Source: Lethocerus indicus (Eukaryota > Arthropoda > Insecta > Hemiptera > Belostomatidae). From it: a DNA stretch of 64,000 bases. The notes under the pieces were generated by a model. It worked only from the letters and a program-made list of their open reading frames with translations, was not told the DNA's origin and searched no databases. Location of the stretch: NCBI GenBank assembly GCA_019843655.1, contig JACDQD010000103.1, positions 13,143,501-13,207,500 on the forward strand, written 5' to 3'. A program made the position numbers and the translations under genes. Of the stretch, positions 14,030-27,416 are shown piece after piece; positions within the stretch are counted from its first letter, which is position 1, and every line of letters begins with the position of its first letter.

Positions 14030-14032
14030 CTA

Positions 14033-17000
14033 TCGTTGATGTTGATGGGACAGTGTCCGGACTTGGACTGAAGTGGCGAGCTCCTGGACCCGCTTCTTAA
14101 GTCCCCTCACCACACGACCTGTTCTGTCTTCGAGCGCCCAGTCCACCACCACACGCCCTCTAGTGACCGCTGTGGTACACTACCTCTGTACTTATTTCCC
14201 GCCACTATAACTCTGGCACTAATGAATTTTGAATTTCGAACTTTCCGAATTCGGGTGAACCGGAGCCAAGAAAGAACCTTTTCGCCTTTGGAAAGCCAAG
14301 TTTCATCGGTCCCGGTCTTTCCACTGTACGGTTTGGTATTACCCAAATATCTATCGAGTCTTCAATACCACCTTATTCGAAAATCATTCTGCCTTTCCCG
14401 CATTTACGGAGTTTAATTTTGGAATAAACTAGCCGTTACTCGGCTAGTACAATAAATAACTTAACGGATAATGAGTCCTCATTGTGAGAGGTGCGTTGAC
14501 ATCTATTGGTTAATCAATTCCAAACGTTGTTTAATAATTCCATTGCTAAATTAATCATTTATAACTAAATCCCTGAAAGATAACCAACTACATTCAATAG
14601 CTATTAACGCATTACAATCACGGGTTAAGGATGATAGTCTATACCCCAGCTATGTGATGAAAGGGTAAACCGATCATTGAAATTTTAATGAGAAATGTTA
14701 TTTGTTTTCTTTTAATTAGTCTTTTACGTAATTCGTTTGCATACATGAGGTACACATACACGCATACACACAGACGCAAACATCCGTTACCTTACAATGT
14801 AACCTTCCTTCTCGACCTACCATTAAAGTCTCCGCAGTAATAACATGGATAAATATGAGTAATGATTTAATTAATTTTACTTTGAATCAATTTAAGCTAA
14901 TAAAACATAACTACAAAAGGACAGCAATTTCCAATTTAATTTTCTCAAATTTGCCGTATTCTTACTATTCTGCGGTTGAAATGAAGTGACTTCATACTAT
15001 TATGAAATCTGCAAATAACTTTATTCGGGATCGAATCCCCCCTCAACGCGCTCTGTCCCGTTTCTTAATCCGCTCGCATATCTTTCAAATCGGGGAAAGC
15101 GGAACGTTTTAAATTCCACCGTCGGAACGGTGCTAAATTTTTCACCGTCCGTGCTAATAATGTCCAGAAAAGGAGGACTAAAAGGCGAGGGTTATAACAA
15201 AAAAAAAAAGACGACGCTGGTTAATATATTTGGATTCAAGTTGCGAGTCCGGTCCCGGCGGTTACTCTGGTTATCTGGGCGCGATCTGCACGATGGCTAA
15301 TTAAAGCCCGCTAATTACCCTCATATAGCCGCGATCGTTAACTTGCAATCGTCTGGTCAGTAAGTAGTCGTAGTCAGAGGGTGTTTTTTTGCTCGGCCTG
15401 TTTTTATACGGTCGAAGATTAACTGGAGGGAAGGGTTCGATATCACCCTACAGCCTCCTGAGATTTAAAAACAATCTTAACCGCAGATGAAGATGGTCAT
15501 AACAGTTTCAATGTATTTTTCTCTGGAATTATTAAACCTGATACCGCATTTCATTGACTAAGGATTACTGAGACATAATCACGGTTATAAATACGGGACT
15601 GAGTCATTCATTGCTCAATTACCGGAGGCAAGAATGTCAGTTCCACATCATAATGGGATTACCCTTTTACAGGTCTCATGTCATTTTGGATAGGACAGAG
15701 GATTGTGTGGGGCAAGTCGGTTGTCTCTCTTTTTTTTCCATTTAATTTCACGTTGGGCGGCCCGCGACTCCACGCGTCAAATATAAACGTGAAAAGAGAG
15801 GCGCCACCCACAGCGACCTACCGGGGACCCCAGTAGGCCGACCGCCCTCCGAGGCTGCGCTGGTACTGGTAGTAGTAACGCACGGGGCTTATCTCAGGGA
15901 AATCTCCCGAGTGTGTAACCCTAGAATGGGAGGTTATTGATGGTTGGAGCTCAATATTTCACTGTGCCAAGGGGTGGGGGTGGGATTTGTCAGTTTCAGA
16001 TTCCCTTTATCTCCCCCTAACAATGGGAACTTAGAGGTTTTTTCAAATCTGTTTACACGAGACAGAAAAGGTGAAGTACATATTTCTTAACCTGACGTCG
16101 ATATTATTTATATTGAATATTATAGTGATTGTAGAATGTAGAAAAATAAAAAAATATATTAAAAAATTCGAATTTTTTAAGCTCTTGTCCAAGCATCTGA
16201 GCCTTGCTGCAGACATTATTCAACTTAGAAAATACAATATTGGAAAAATACATCATAATGTTTTTTTGTGATAGTTGATGCGGACATAATGCTTAGGGCG
16301 ATCGTACGCCGTGTATGCGCCGGCGCTATTTATAGAAATAAGCGGAAGCATGCAGAATTGATTCCGGATTGTCCAATGAGTGTCGCACTCAACTGCGTAA
16401 CCGATGCGTATATAAAAGGGGAGCAGTTTGAGAAAAGGTGGCTCGGCCCGCCGAGATATTTCACGCCCGACTTCACTTTATCGTTCCGCGTTTGCAATTA
16501 TTTATTCTATTTCTTTTTCTCTCTCTTCTCTCTCGTTTTAAGCGGTCTCCCTCCCATCCGCTATAATCATGATAGATAGTCTCGGAATATTAATTTTGCG
16601 AGAGGGCCGAGCGTTTATTTCAGGATTTGTCGGCTGTGTGTCGAGTGCTTTCGGGGTTTCTTTCCCAGGCGATAGAATGAATGTTTCGTTGGATTCCACT
16701 TTTAATTTTCGAGTAAAAATTATACAATCAAATCGGGTCCATTTAAAGTTAAAGCGGTAATAATTACCGCGGATAAGCAAGGGTCTAGATTTTCTATTGT
16801 CTTAAGCCCCCCTGTTTGTGACCATACTCTCGATTGTCATCGTTATATATACAACCACACTAACAGTTCAGTGACTGTTTTAACGGAATGAGACAACACA
16901 TTACATTTACTTCTTAGAAACATCTTTTCAGCACTGTCATTGCACTGTTAAGGAATGCTACAAACGATGACGAAACTTTCTTAGGACCGTTCTTAGGCCG

Positions 17001-18399
17001 CAGGAGTCAGATGCAGTGCAAGAGTGGTTATATACTTCTATATTCTTTTTGCAATTCGCTCGTTGTTGGTTTATTAAATACATTAATCTATTTTGATTTC
17101 CATTTTATATTTCAGTAGTCTAAGGCTTATTATAAATTTATATATATAAACTCACAGACAACGTGTCTCACAGGACTATAGGTCAAGTACTGCTCATTAT
17201 AGGGAATGTGCTCACGACAGTGATTTTCCTTAACTGCCACAGCCTCCTTCATCGGGTCATGCGCCCGTTATCATCACCGGTGTGACCTCTTTTCGCCCCC
17301 GTGTCATGGTGAGATTAGCTTCGGCCTTTACCCACCGTCAGTAGAATTATTTTAGTAATACATTCGGGACAGTCGGGATCCAAAACGAATAGGTTATAGC
17401 TCAGATATAAAACGTTTTGTTAGAGACACTTGAGAATGATTTCGCGGAATATAGGTTGATGAACCATATAAATGGAGGTTAACAGTAGCCGGGAAGGAGG
17501 AAGCTTGGGGCTGGGCTCTGCGATAATGGCCTTAATTAGAGTTGTGTGTGTGTGTCGGTGGCCGCTCTCCCCCAGATTACCATCGGTCGGCCGGTTGTTT
17601 ATTGTTATTAGAAGATCAATCCCTTTTATTGGTTTCGCAACGCTATTAAACACGACCGTTTATCGGCCTACAAGGCTTCCCCCCGGGGTTAAATATCCGT
17701 CGGGGGAGGGGGCCCTCGTCCGGCGCTCCGGCTGTTATTCACCCGGCTAATGAGACCGAACCCGCCCGAATAGAGCGGTTATTTTTTTTCGGGACAGCGC
17801 CAGCGTAAATATTATTAAAAAGGCGGCCGGTAACCGCTGCTGTGGTCGGCCGGATAATAAGCCGAGCCGGCCGGTAATGGCCCGGCGACATCGCTCCGAA
17901 CCAAATTAACCGGGCATAAAAGACCGAAGCGCGGTTATTTGCCGCTTTCATTTCTAACTGCCGGCTAACAGCCCTCATTCCCCCATTTAGAGTTCAGTCC
18001 GAGGGATTAATCCTTAAATAATCCTTATAACTTTTTTCTCATAAATATAAAACTTTCTTCGAGGTATTTTCATTATGTTAGGTGACATACAGTATTATCT
18101 GGATAAGTGTGTAGGAATAAATGCACGCGTGTGCGTGGATATGATAAGCACTTAATAATTTAAATGTATGCGGACAGAAACCGCAAGTGAGCTCTGCGGG
18201 CATTGGTCGGGGAGGTTAACGATTGCGGGACGTTACTCAGAGGTTTCGCGGATCCGTAAGGGAACTCGTTTATTATTGTCGATCCTTCTTGGAGTTAGCC
18301 GGCCGCCCGTGTTAGCGTCGGCCCCCAGGCCTTCCGACAAAGCGCAAAGTAGTTTTGATGAATCGGCCCGTAGATGATTGAGGCGGCGGCAAGAGGCGA
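14033..18399. other. Gene-free 5' flank of dei, with homeodomain-like sites
   Basis: No supported gene is present. Immediately 5' of dei (14033-14350) several minus-strand frames are open, but they contradict one another and match nothing I know. The interval holds a CA-rich stretch at 14750-14790, a pair of GCTAATTA sites near 15300, a short poly-A at 15200, and a block of GGCCGG words at 17820-17880. This is a sensible place to look for the dei promoter and enhancers, but no TATA box or initiator could be assigned with confidence. Confidence 0.5.
15296..15317. promoter_or_regulatory. Two GCTAATTA homeodomain-type sites
   Basis: Two identical octamers, GCTAATTA at 15296-15303 and 15310-15317, start 14 bp apart within otherwise GC-rich sequence. 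TAATTA is the core bound by Antp/Engrailed-class homeodomains. Spacing and identity suggest a paired site; function is inferred. Confidence 0.3.
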
Positions 18400-18421
18400 A
18401 AGAGAGAGAGAGAGAGAGAGG
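18400..18421. repeat. (GA)n microsatellite, short
   Basis: About 22 bp of pure AG/GA repeats. In insects GAGAG runs are binding sites for GAGA-type factors, but a plain microsatellite is equally likely. Confidence 0.9.
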
Positions 18422-21400
18422 AGTGGGCAGGGCGAGAGAAATGGAAGCCGTGGAATTGGATCCGCCGGTTGGGACTGCATTAAAAAGTAATAATTTACGA
18501 GTGTAACGGTCCCCGCGTGGAATCTCCCCCCACGGCGGCGGCACAATCGGACCCGAGATGCCCGCGAAATTCGTGGAATGAAAAGTGCAGGGAGGAACAC
18601 CATTAAGCCCGGCCACCGTAAATAGTCATCGACCCTGTCAACTCTTCCCCCTTCAACAACTGGCCCGAGTTCCACAAAAAAAACAAACAACAAGAATACA
18701 AGTTTGGCAAGTTTTCCTCAAACATTAAGCCCTGCCGCTTTATTTAAAGTATTTGTTACTGTACTGAAAGTAACAGATGTACGCATTGTTTCCTCATATG
18801 AACAACTTCAATCGAGCATCAACTGACACTCTAATTGAACACGATATCAAAAGTAGCGAAATTATTAACGAAGGCTATTAATTATTAGCCGATATTGGTC
18901 CAGCTTAAAAGAGTTTGGAATTGGTTACTTCAGTGTATCCGAAAATTCCTAACCCCCTCCGCCGTATAAGAGAAATCTGTAGAACTGAATAATGGTATTT
19001 ATTTTTTCATGGGAGACTGTAATTGGCTACTAGTAGGAGAATTCCATTCACTGTTTGCATCGAAGCCAAGGTAAGAATGCCAAAAGAATTTCCATTCAAG
19101 TACCGTGCGAATGAAGTTAGTCAAATAACCGATTCGATAATGTACTCGAGTTATTAGAGAATCCCATGCGCCTTTTCTTAGAATCTCAGAATAAAATATA
19201 ATTTTAGTGATTACCCCGTTTTTTTTTTAATACCAGATGTGGATCCAATGTTAATTCATCCTGCCGATACCGCTACAATTTTTCCGTATACGGCGATGTA
19301 AATTCAAAAATACCCCGTACATTCCTGTTGTGTAAATTTACGAGGGCATTTACCGGCCGTAGCGTTCCTGTCTTGTGCGCGCCCGACGCTCTCGCGGAAT
19401 TATAAACAGCGTAACGCGGAAGAAAACAGAGAAAAAATACATCCGCAAAAAGGTGGAGAGTCGGGCGAGATGTTCCGAATGCCGGTGTCCGGCCGGACTG
19501 GTATTGACAGGTGCCAGCACTAAGCGGGACGTTACCGAGGGTCACCTCTCCTCCTGAAGAACAGTCGACCTGTCGGAGGAATCGCGGCCACACCCGGTTA
19601 ACGACATTCGGAAATAAGGCACTAATATAACTGATTATCAATCTCTTTCAACCGTTCGAGTTGAGATGTTATTGATCGTTCATGGACGACTACTAATTCC
19701 CCAATTAATTAGCATCGGTATTCAATATTTACAATAATTTTCGTGGATTACTTCCGAACAACCTCCCAAACACTCGAAAAGCACATTTAATTGCAAAGCG
19801 ATATAGAATTTTGAAATAAAGCTCGGAATTTAGAATTATTGACCTATAGTGTATTTGAAAAAGTCACACTATTATTCCTAACATTGATCAGTTTGTAGAA
19901 AAGAAATTTTCCAAGGGTCCCGTAGTATTATAAATCTGTGCAGTACTACACTAAATTTAGAATAATTTAATCATAACTAAGTCTACCGTCCTAATTTTCG
20001 CCATTTTATTATATATATTAATAATTTATAATATATTATTAGTCTGGGAAAAAATAGTTTGTTTTTCTGTTGCAGTAAATTTAGTCAGTGATAATGGAAA
20101 GTACGGGCATGATTTAATTTTCGAAGAAATTCCTCGGAAATACACTCGTAATGCAGTAACTAAGGTATTATAGATGTCGTAACTTTCATTCGTGGTACAC
20201 ATTCTTGAAAACTGTAAATGAATTAAAAGAGAAACGAGTATTTTCAATTTATCGTAATTAAAAGTAGGAAAATAACTGAAATATCCCCGTCTAATTTATG
20301 AATGGACAGGAATTAAAGTTCTTGTGAATAACCGTAATGATTTGAACGTGACAAATTTATTAATTTAAAATCATGCAATGTACGATCGTGAAACCATATA
20401 AAGATGAAATATCTTTAACTGTAAAATAAATTATGAGTATTTTGAGGAATTAATTAATATAAGATTAGATTTATATTCAAAGGAGGCTCTAGATCCCCGG
20501 CGTTTTTATGAGGGTTAGAGGGGAAATCATAAATTAAATTAAATCCTAGATTCGGTTAGCAAACAACGAAGAAACCATTGACAGATAATCAAAATTTACC
20601 CCTTTTATTCGTGGATTCTTCTATATATGGCCGGCCTACTCCCTAAGTCTGTAAATGGTCTTGGGTATAATATATAAGGTAAGGCCGAAAGCTTCCGACG
20701 ACGATTATAGGCCCCCTCCCGAGTTGAAAATGTCGCGAAATCGAGGCCAAAATATTTATTGATTTTCCACGATTTGTTCCACAGCCGACGTCGAATCGAT
20801 CATTACTGCCCAATCTTTTGTACGGCGTCCTGACGCCAGCCTCCGGGTCGCCGGCGAAAGAGAGAGCCCGCTCCTGCGCCAACTCGAAAGGCGAAAGTAA
20901 CATAAACAACTTCCTAATTTGGCCCAACAAAAATAAAGCAATTATCCGGCCAACAAAAGACGCCAATTTTATAATCTGCGACATAGTTTACAGTATTTAA
21001 CTAAATATGCTCAAGCTAACATGGAGCTCTTAAACACCAAGCCACCCTATTCCGATCGCTTCTCACACAATGAAAGCACTTTGCCTCTTGGTGTACGAAT
21101 TATTTCAATCTTCAGTAGGTACTCCGATGAATAAGTTTCCTAAATCCATACCTTCAGGCCTAGCTTTATGACCAACCGGCGATTCTTTATATGGCGTATT
21201 TTGGAATAAATTCTCCTTGCTCGGGGATATTTTCGTTTGATCTCGTTTTCTGTGGCCGCAACTGTAGTTAGGATTGCGCATCGCTGCGATTGAAATCAGT
21301 AATTGAAATAGCCAGTCGGGGGACAGTTTTTAAGGCGATGGGTGCCGGCATAAATAACCGGCCACCGCGGGGCCGTTAAAAGGTCGCCGCTGAAAATTAG

Positions 21401-24168
21401 TCTCCCATTAACATGAATAAGTTTTATCGCCGGCCGTTTTAAATTTATGCAAATTCCATTGTCCGTATTTGTAATTCCGTTCGGGCCGAGATTAACCTGC
21501 CTGGGGTGGGGACCCCATCATTATTAATCCCTGTTATAGCAAGCGCACTACCGACAAATAGCCGCCTCCTATTAAAGCTCGGTGTTATCAACCGAAAGGT
21601 GTGGCGCTAATACTAAGAGAAATTTAGAACTTCAGAGTCTTCAGTGAGTACTGAAATAGTCGATGAGAGTTACATGCACTTTAATGACGTTACTCTGAAG
21701 TTCCTATTTCCTTGTTTAGAGGATCAGAATACATATACGATTTCCAGTCACTAATATACACTTTCTAGTAGTTATCTTAAATTGAATAAAATTAATAAAT
21801 ATCGAAAGTTTATATGAATTATTGGATTCTTCATGTATTGACACTACATTTATAACTCTTGCAGTCATATAGCTAAATCTACAGGTATCGTAAGGTGACC
21901 AGTAATTTTTAAGAAGATTAACCTTAAGAAAAAATACACCTCCGTTAGAGCATAATTTCAGATGATGAACGGCGTAATGATGTGTTTGCTTCTACATACT
22001 GAAGTACAGGAGTGAAATCTCCTTCTTTTGATACGGTCGTTGCTTGAAATATATTTATCTCCGTTGGTCGATTAAGCGTCAAGGTTGGAATACAATTTCG
22101 CATTATATACACGTCTATATATATAAATATACTGTCAACGGCACACACCGTATATTGGATGTTGCCACCTGCGCCATCGGAAAGTCAAAAGGCGAAGGGG
22201 TCCGAATTTCAAAGTGAATTGCTCCGCTTATTGAGAAGTAAACCCGTCTCGGTTTTTAATGAATGAAAAATAGAGGAGACGGGCCAGAAGTGAGAACGTG
22301 AGATGAAAGGAAGGCGAGTCGGGGAGAAGAAGGGAAGCAGCATCATCGATCGGCTTTAAAACTCAATCGGCCGGCAAAAGGACCTTCGCAAAGGACAACT
22401 GCCAGGCTACGGCTGAGTTAAGACACTTCCAGTGCGCTGTTAAGACCACCCTTTCAGGACTCCCGATGGCAATTGAATATTTTCGCGGCTTCCCCAGACG
22501 TATAAATATCTGTTTCTCTCTCGTTATAATAATGTGAATAGCGCTTCAAGTTCTGAAGTGTTGCGATGTCGAATACTCAGGTTCCATTCAATAGCCACTA
22601 CAAAAAGGATAAGTGGACCATTAATGACTAAATTAATGCCGACCGGCGAGAGCGTAAAAGTTGGCAGGAGAATCGCATTGGTTCCATTGTAAACAGGAAT
22701 TTGAACTATTTATGTATACCCACCATATATTATCACCAAAATGAAGTCTTTTAGACTTATTTCTTATGGACTATATTAAACGTAATTAATATCGTACTAG
22801 ATACTACTGAAAAGATAATTTTAACAGATTGAATATGTATCCATAAATGAATGTACATCGTGTATTCGACTGCACGCTCCTTATTTTACCGTGACCCGCG
22901 CTCTTGAATGGGTGATTGATTACAAAAGGGGTTCGGAGAAGCAAATGCAGTTGACACTCCAATTTCGTTAAGCTCGAAAAAAACCTGGCGGGCCTGCACA
23001 TACTCGGTTTTCAATTAGTCGCCGGCCGCCACTCCGAGATGAGAGACGCCCCGTCCGTGAAAAATTACAAAAGGTCCCGTCGGATCCTGTCGTATGTCGG
23101 GCTGAAAATTAAATTAAGGCAAATTGAAGAAGACCGGAGCGAATGCTCGAACCGGGCGTTTAAGGATGATTTGGCCGTCGTGGTTAATAGTCGCTTGGAG
23201 ACGGGATACACCGGGTGGTTGCATGGGGCGGAAAACTGTACCGAAGAATGAGGAATTTTTATCAGGAAATCCTAGACACCTAGACCTTTATTAAATCGCA
23301 GTAATTGCAGTATATCAGTACAATAGACTGCCTTGTTCGCTCTATTATTCATTTTATAATTAACCATCTTGAGTGCAAACGCAATAACCGTCTCCTTGCT
23401 GAAGTCCTGACTGAAACTATAAGCTTTTGGAGAGAGAACAACGCGGAAGGATTGATGCGAAACATCTCCGATTAATCCAAGAATTAAAGATCACAATCTA
23501 AATGTGAAAAGTATGAGTTATGCCAAGAAGGTGGTTGTGCGATTTATTCATGTTGAAATCCAGAATATTAAACGTCACTCTTGAAACCATTGCTATAGAG
23601 AACTATCATTATTTCTACTATTGATACTACTGTAGTGCTGAATTTCGAACGTGGCATATAAAACAAAGGGGCAGTAGGTTGTACCACTGGCTATACAAGA
23701 TAGGGATAACATTTAATACACCTGATACATTTAATCTACATTCAGATTCTGCAGGATTTTGATAATCCAAACCTAACATTTGTCACATTTAACCAATTGA
23801 GTCTCGTAACCCAAAAACGAGGAACATCCGTGGAGTGAAAAAAAGTTTTAAATTTTCAGGATTAGCAGGCGAAACCGGCTCCTCTCGCCGAAGAAGGAAG
23901 AACGCCGATCCTTTAATTTCGCTGGGTCTGTAATTTTTCAAACAATCGCCAATATTTAATCTTCCTTAGCGTCGTTCGAGGCGCGAGCCCCACTGTACGG
24001 CGGTGTTAATTTGGCCTTCGGTTCGGCCTCTTTAAATAGAGCAATTAACCCAATTTGGCGGTCGCACAGGTAAATTATAATTTGCCATCGCGCTCTCGTG
24101 TAGGGGGGGGGGGAGTGGAACACCGTCACGATCTGCCTCTACGCTCTCACCGGAGCGGTCCTTTCTCA

Positions 24169-24215
24169 ATGCAAATATTGGTGCAATAAATAATTGGTTA
24201 TCTGTTTATGCAAAT
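24169..24215 (+). promoter_or_regulatory. Two POU octamers around a homeodomain-type core
   Basis: ATGCAAAT, the canonical POU/Oct octamer, is present at 24169-24176 and again at 24208-24215. TAATTG and TTAT-type homeodomain cores lie between them. Another octamer, also ATGCAAAT, occurs near 21447. Clustering of perfect 8-mers in a gene-free region next to a developmental gene suggests an enhancer, by inference only. Confidence 0.3.
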
Positions 24216-26497
24216 GGCGCCGCCTAGACGGTCGTCGAGGGCGACGCCGACTCCGGAATAAAAAAGAACTTGAACCACCTTCCTCGTCTAATAAATCTAA
24301 TCCGACTTTTAGGCCCGTCTTTTCACGACCGATAATAATAAGTCCCTATTGCTGAAAAGTAATTAATTTTCTACCTGTTGGGCTGCGGACAACCGACGTT
24401 TAGAAATGTGACGGGGCTGTGTCCCGCGTTATTATCTTACGCAATTATCGATAGTTATTAGCCGTTGTGTAAGGTGTTAATGCTTTTTTCCAGAAGTTTG
24501 ATTCATTACGAGACGTGGCTGAAATACCGATTAATGTTCGTTTGCACAGAGACAGTTCGCTTATTGTCTTCAATTGTAGTGAACAACAGCGATTGAACTA
24601 ATAAGGATCTCAAATTAGGGACAAATTAAAATCATGTGCCATATTCATTCATTCAACGACATACATTTTTTACCTGTCTTGTTCCTCCCTGTTCTCCCGT
24701 CAGAACAAAAATATCTGTTTTAAAGAAAATATTTTCCTATTATATTGAACAGAATGTTCGGGATTCGATCTTACCACTGTTATCAAGTGAACAATAACAC
24801 GACTTCTGAAAATAGGCTCACTGAAGGGACGACGAGCAGGCTCGAGAGGAGAGCTCGGATGCCGAACTTGTGGCTAACCCGCGCTTCCCCCACAAGCAGT
24901 CCGGCCGAAACGGGCTAGAAAAGAAGCGTCGCTCGGAATGCCCCGACACAAATTTGCACTTAAGTCAATTGGAGTTGTAAAAACGACTTCAATTGCGTTA
25001 CACGGGACAGTTTTTTTTTCCGTCCCCGGACACCCGGGTTGGAATTTTTGATTTTTTTTCGCTCCAGTCATCGCGATAATTCGCGCGGCCCCTCCACTTA
25101 TGTAGTTAGCTCTTTTGTCAATCCACCCGGTCCCTTGTTAACCAATTCAGAGGCTGTTTTTTCGGCCGTGCCCACCTCAAGCGCCGGCTCAAATTGTTGT
25201 ACCACGAACAAATAAGACGAAGTGAATTTCAAACCACAAAACGGGGGGAAATTATTTTGATACATTTAATTAAAATGTACGAATTTCCATAGTTCGAAAT
25301 AGTTTTCACAATTGATATTATGAACAATAAAGAAATATCTCAAGTATTCAGAAAAGTGTATAGTTGTAGGCAAATTCCGTAGTAAAATTATTATAGTCTA
25401 TCGTGGCATAAGGAGAAATGGACTGTGCTTACGTAGCCAACGTGTTTTCGCCACAGGTATTCCAATTTTCATATAACAGCCAGCTAGGTAGCCATATCGA
25501 AATTTAATCGGGCGCACTTAGCGATGGCTGGTTGTCTATGGAAGCGGTGGTGGCCCCCCAATGCCGAACTGTTAGCTGTTACAGCGGAGGAGGCGCTTTT
25601 GATCTCGATGCTGTATTCCGATCGTGAGCAATAGATTCAGCCGGCTGTCCTTTTAAGAGAGCCAGCTCTCAAACGTTTTCTGAATAATTACGCCCTCGTG
25701 CCCAATTAAGCGTTGTCATTTTGACGGCATCCTCAACACACTGCCGGCCGATGCAGTACCAGACCCTCGGGCCTGCACCGGGTTTATACGCTCAGCCCTA
25801 TTAGTCCCAATCGTATTTATAATAGATAATTTGTTATTAAAATATAATATTTAATATACAATAATTTTTCTTGGCGTATTTTCGGTCGGTTATTTGGCTC
25901 CAAGAAACGGGTTTGTATCCGGAATAGTTAGGCCGATAATTATACTGTGATGAATCGATTTCAAATTTGAGCGCCCATCGAATTTGAATTGTGGACCGCA
26001 CATCCGTTCCGGCGATATTCGAAATTCGACCCGACTGATTGCGCCTTAAATCAAGCTCAAGAGCGGTTTCAATTTATATTTCTCTTAACCGAAGAATAAC
26101 GGGCGGTGAAAAAAAAAATATAACAATTTTCGTGCCTATATATTTCACTGGAACAGGAACGTGCCAGGTTTCTACCCCGGGAGAGGACAATTTTTACACT
26201 CCCAAACCGGAACTGCCCCCCGAGTGGATCGTAACTCCTCGTAAATACGGTACTCCAATTAATACGGGGAAGTTAATAACGAAGGGGGGAAAAAAGGTTG
26301 AAATCCTCCCGAAGATGAAATTTCAGCCGATACTCTGGCATAAATAAAGGCCTCTATACCTTCTAATATATGTAAATTGCCATCGGGGGTTCAACCGTAG
26401 TGGCCCCGAGTCAAGTTCTTAAATCTCTTGCACACGGCCACCGTAATAACAAGCTTGGCCTCCCGGGGCCCGGGGTCTTTCGGGGCTAAATTGGTCT

Positions 26498-26530
26498 CGG
26501 CTGTGGGGCGGCGCTCCTCCGCCACAGCCG
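26498..26530. repeat. GC-rich inverted repeat (hairpin)
   Basis: CGGCTGTGG at 26498-26506 is the exact reverse complement of CCACAGCCG at 26522-26530, with a 15 nt GC-rich spacer that can extend the stem after a small internal loop. No U-tract follows, so it is not a simple terminator. It could be a structured RNA element or chance in a GC block. Confidence 0.5.
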
Positions 26531-27334
26531 CCCCCGGCCACATTTATACCGGCGTTTCCCCACCTCCGTTATATATCTTTTAATCCGAAGGCGTGAAAAA
26601 TCCACGGAATCCGAGAACCGGGAGAGACATTAATTAGAGAATTAGCGCCTCCGGAGTGCTTCGGTTGGGGTGGGGGGGGGGGGTGGCCACCATTCGTCCC
26701 CTCTCTGCAACTCTATAAGCCGACTCCCTTCTTGTAATTAAAACTGCGCGATTCCAGTTTTTTTCTCGCCTAAATTATGATGGGGTAATAAATTTTTAAG
26801 CCGGGCGAATACTGAAGGAAAAGTAAATCCGGCTCAGTGGGTCTTCTTATGAGACATGTTTCATTTTTTGATTACATTTATGCGAAATTTCTACTATAAT
26901 AACGTTAATTCGACACAGTAGATGTTCATTTAAGAGATTCAAATTTTCCAACCATCACAAGAATATTATATGCAATTCACTACGTAGACTCAGTGACCGC
27001 GTGTTTATATCTATCCACTTTGGTCTTATCGTCGTTTATCTAACATGTCCCCGAGAAACCGTTGAAACGACGCAAAATCGGTCGATAATTTGAATAAAAC
27101 ATTTATCAGTTGTAGAAAACTTATATCATAGAAGAAAAATAATAACCTTTCAAATGTTGAAGACTATAAGCTGTGTCGGAGTACGAAATCTTGTACTGAC
27201 CCAGAGAATTTTCAATTCAGCTATAATTCAGGTTGTATTTGAAAAGTATAAATTGATACCGGTCGGATTGAAATTGATACCATCCATTTCAGTTTATCTT
27301 TCTATCTAATCCCCATTTTGTAAATGCCGCCTTT

Positions 27335-27337
<3 letters not shown>

Positions 27338-27407
<70 letters not shown>
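27338..27407. repeat. (GA)n microsatellite, about 70 bp
   Basis: A pure GA run of about 35 units, followed by a degenerate GA tail. It creates a spurious Arg-Glu repeat reading frame on the plus strand, which I do not regard as a gene. Confidence 0.98.

Positions 27408-27416
<9 letters not shown>

Larger units (their letters stand above)
18422..27337. other. Gene-free stretch with GC blocks and POU-like sites
   Basis: No frame has recognisable homology or coding-like composition. GC-rich blocks (18440-18620, 21330-21560, 24000-24260, 26400-26720) alternate with AT-rich DNA. Homopolymer G runs occur at 24103-24113 (11 nt) and 26672-26683 (12 nt). Two octamers lie at 24169-24215 and a hairpin at 26498-26530; these are listed separately. 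An 11 bp word, AAATTGATACC, repeats at 27250 and 27271. Otherwise I see nothing supportable. Confidence 0.5.

Noticed and set aside
14033..14346. Several open minus-strand frames just upstream of delilah, one with an RGLKKRVQELATSV-like segment
   Set aside because: The frames contradict one another, contain stops before delilah and match no family I know. GC-rich 5' flank is the simpler reading.
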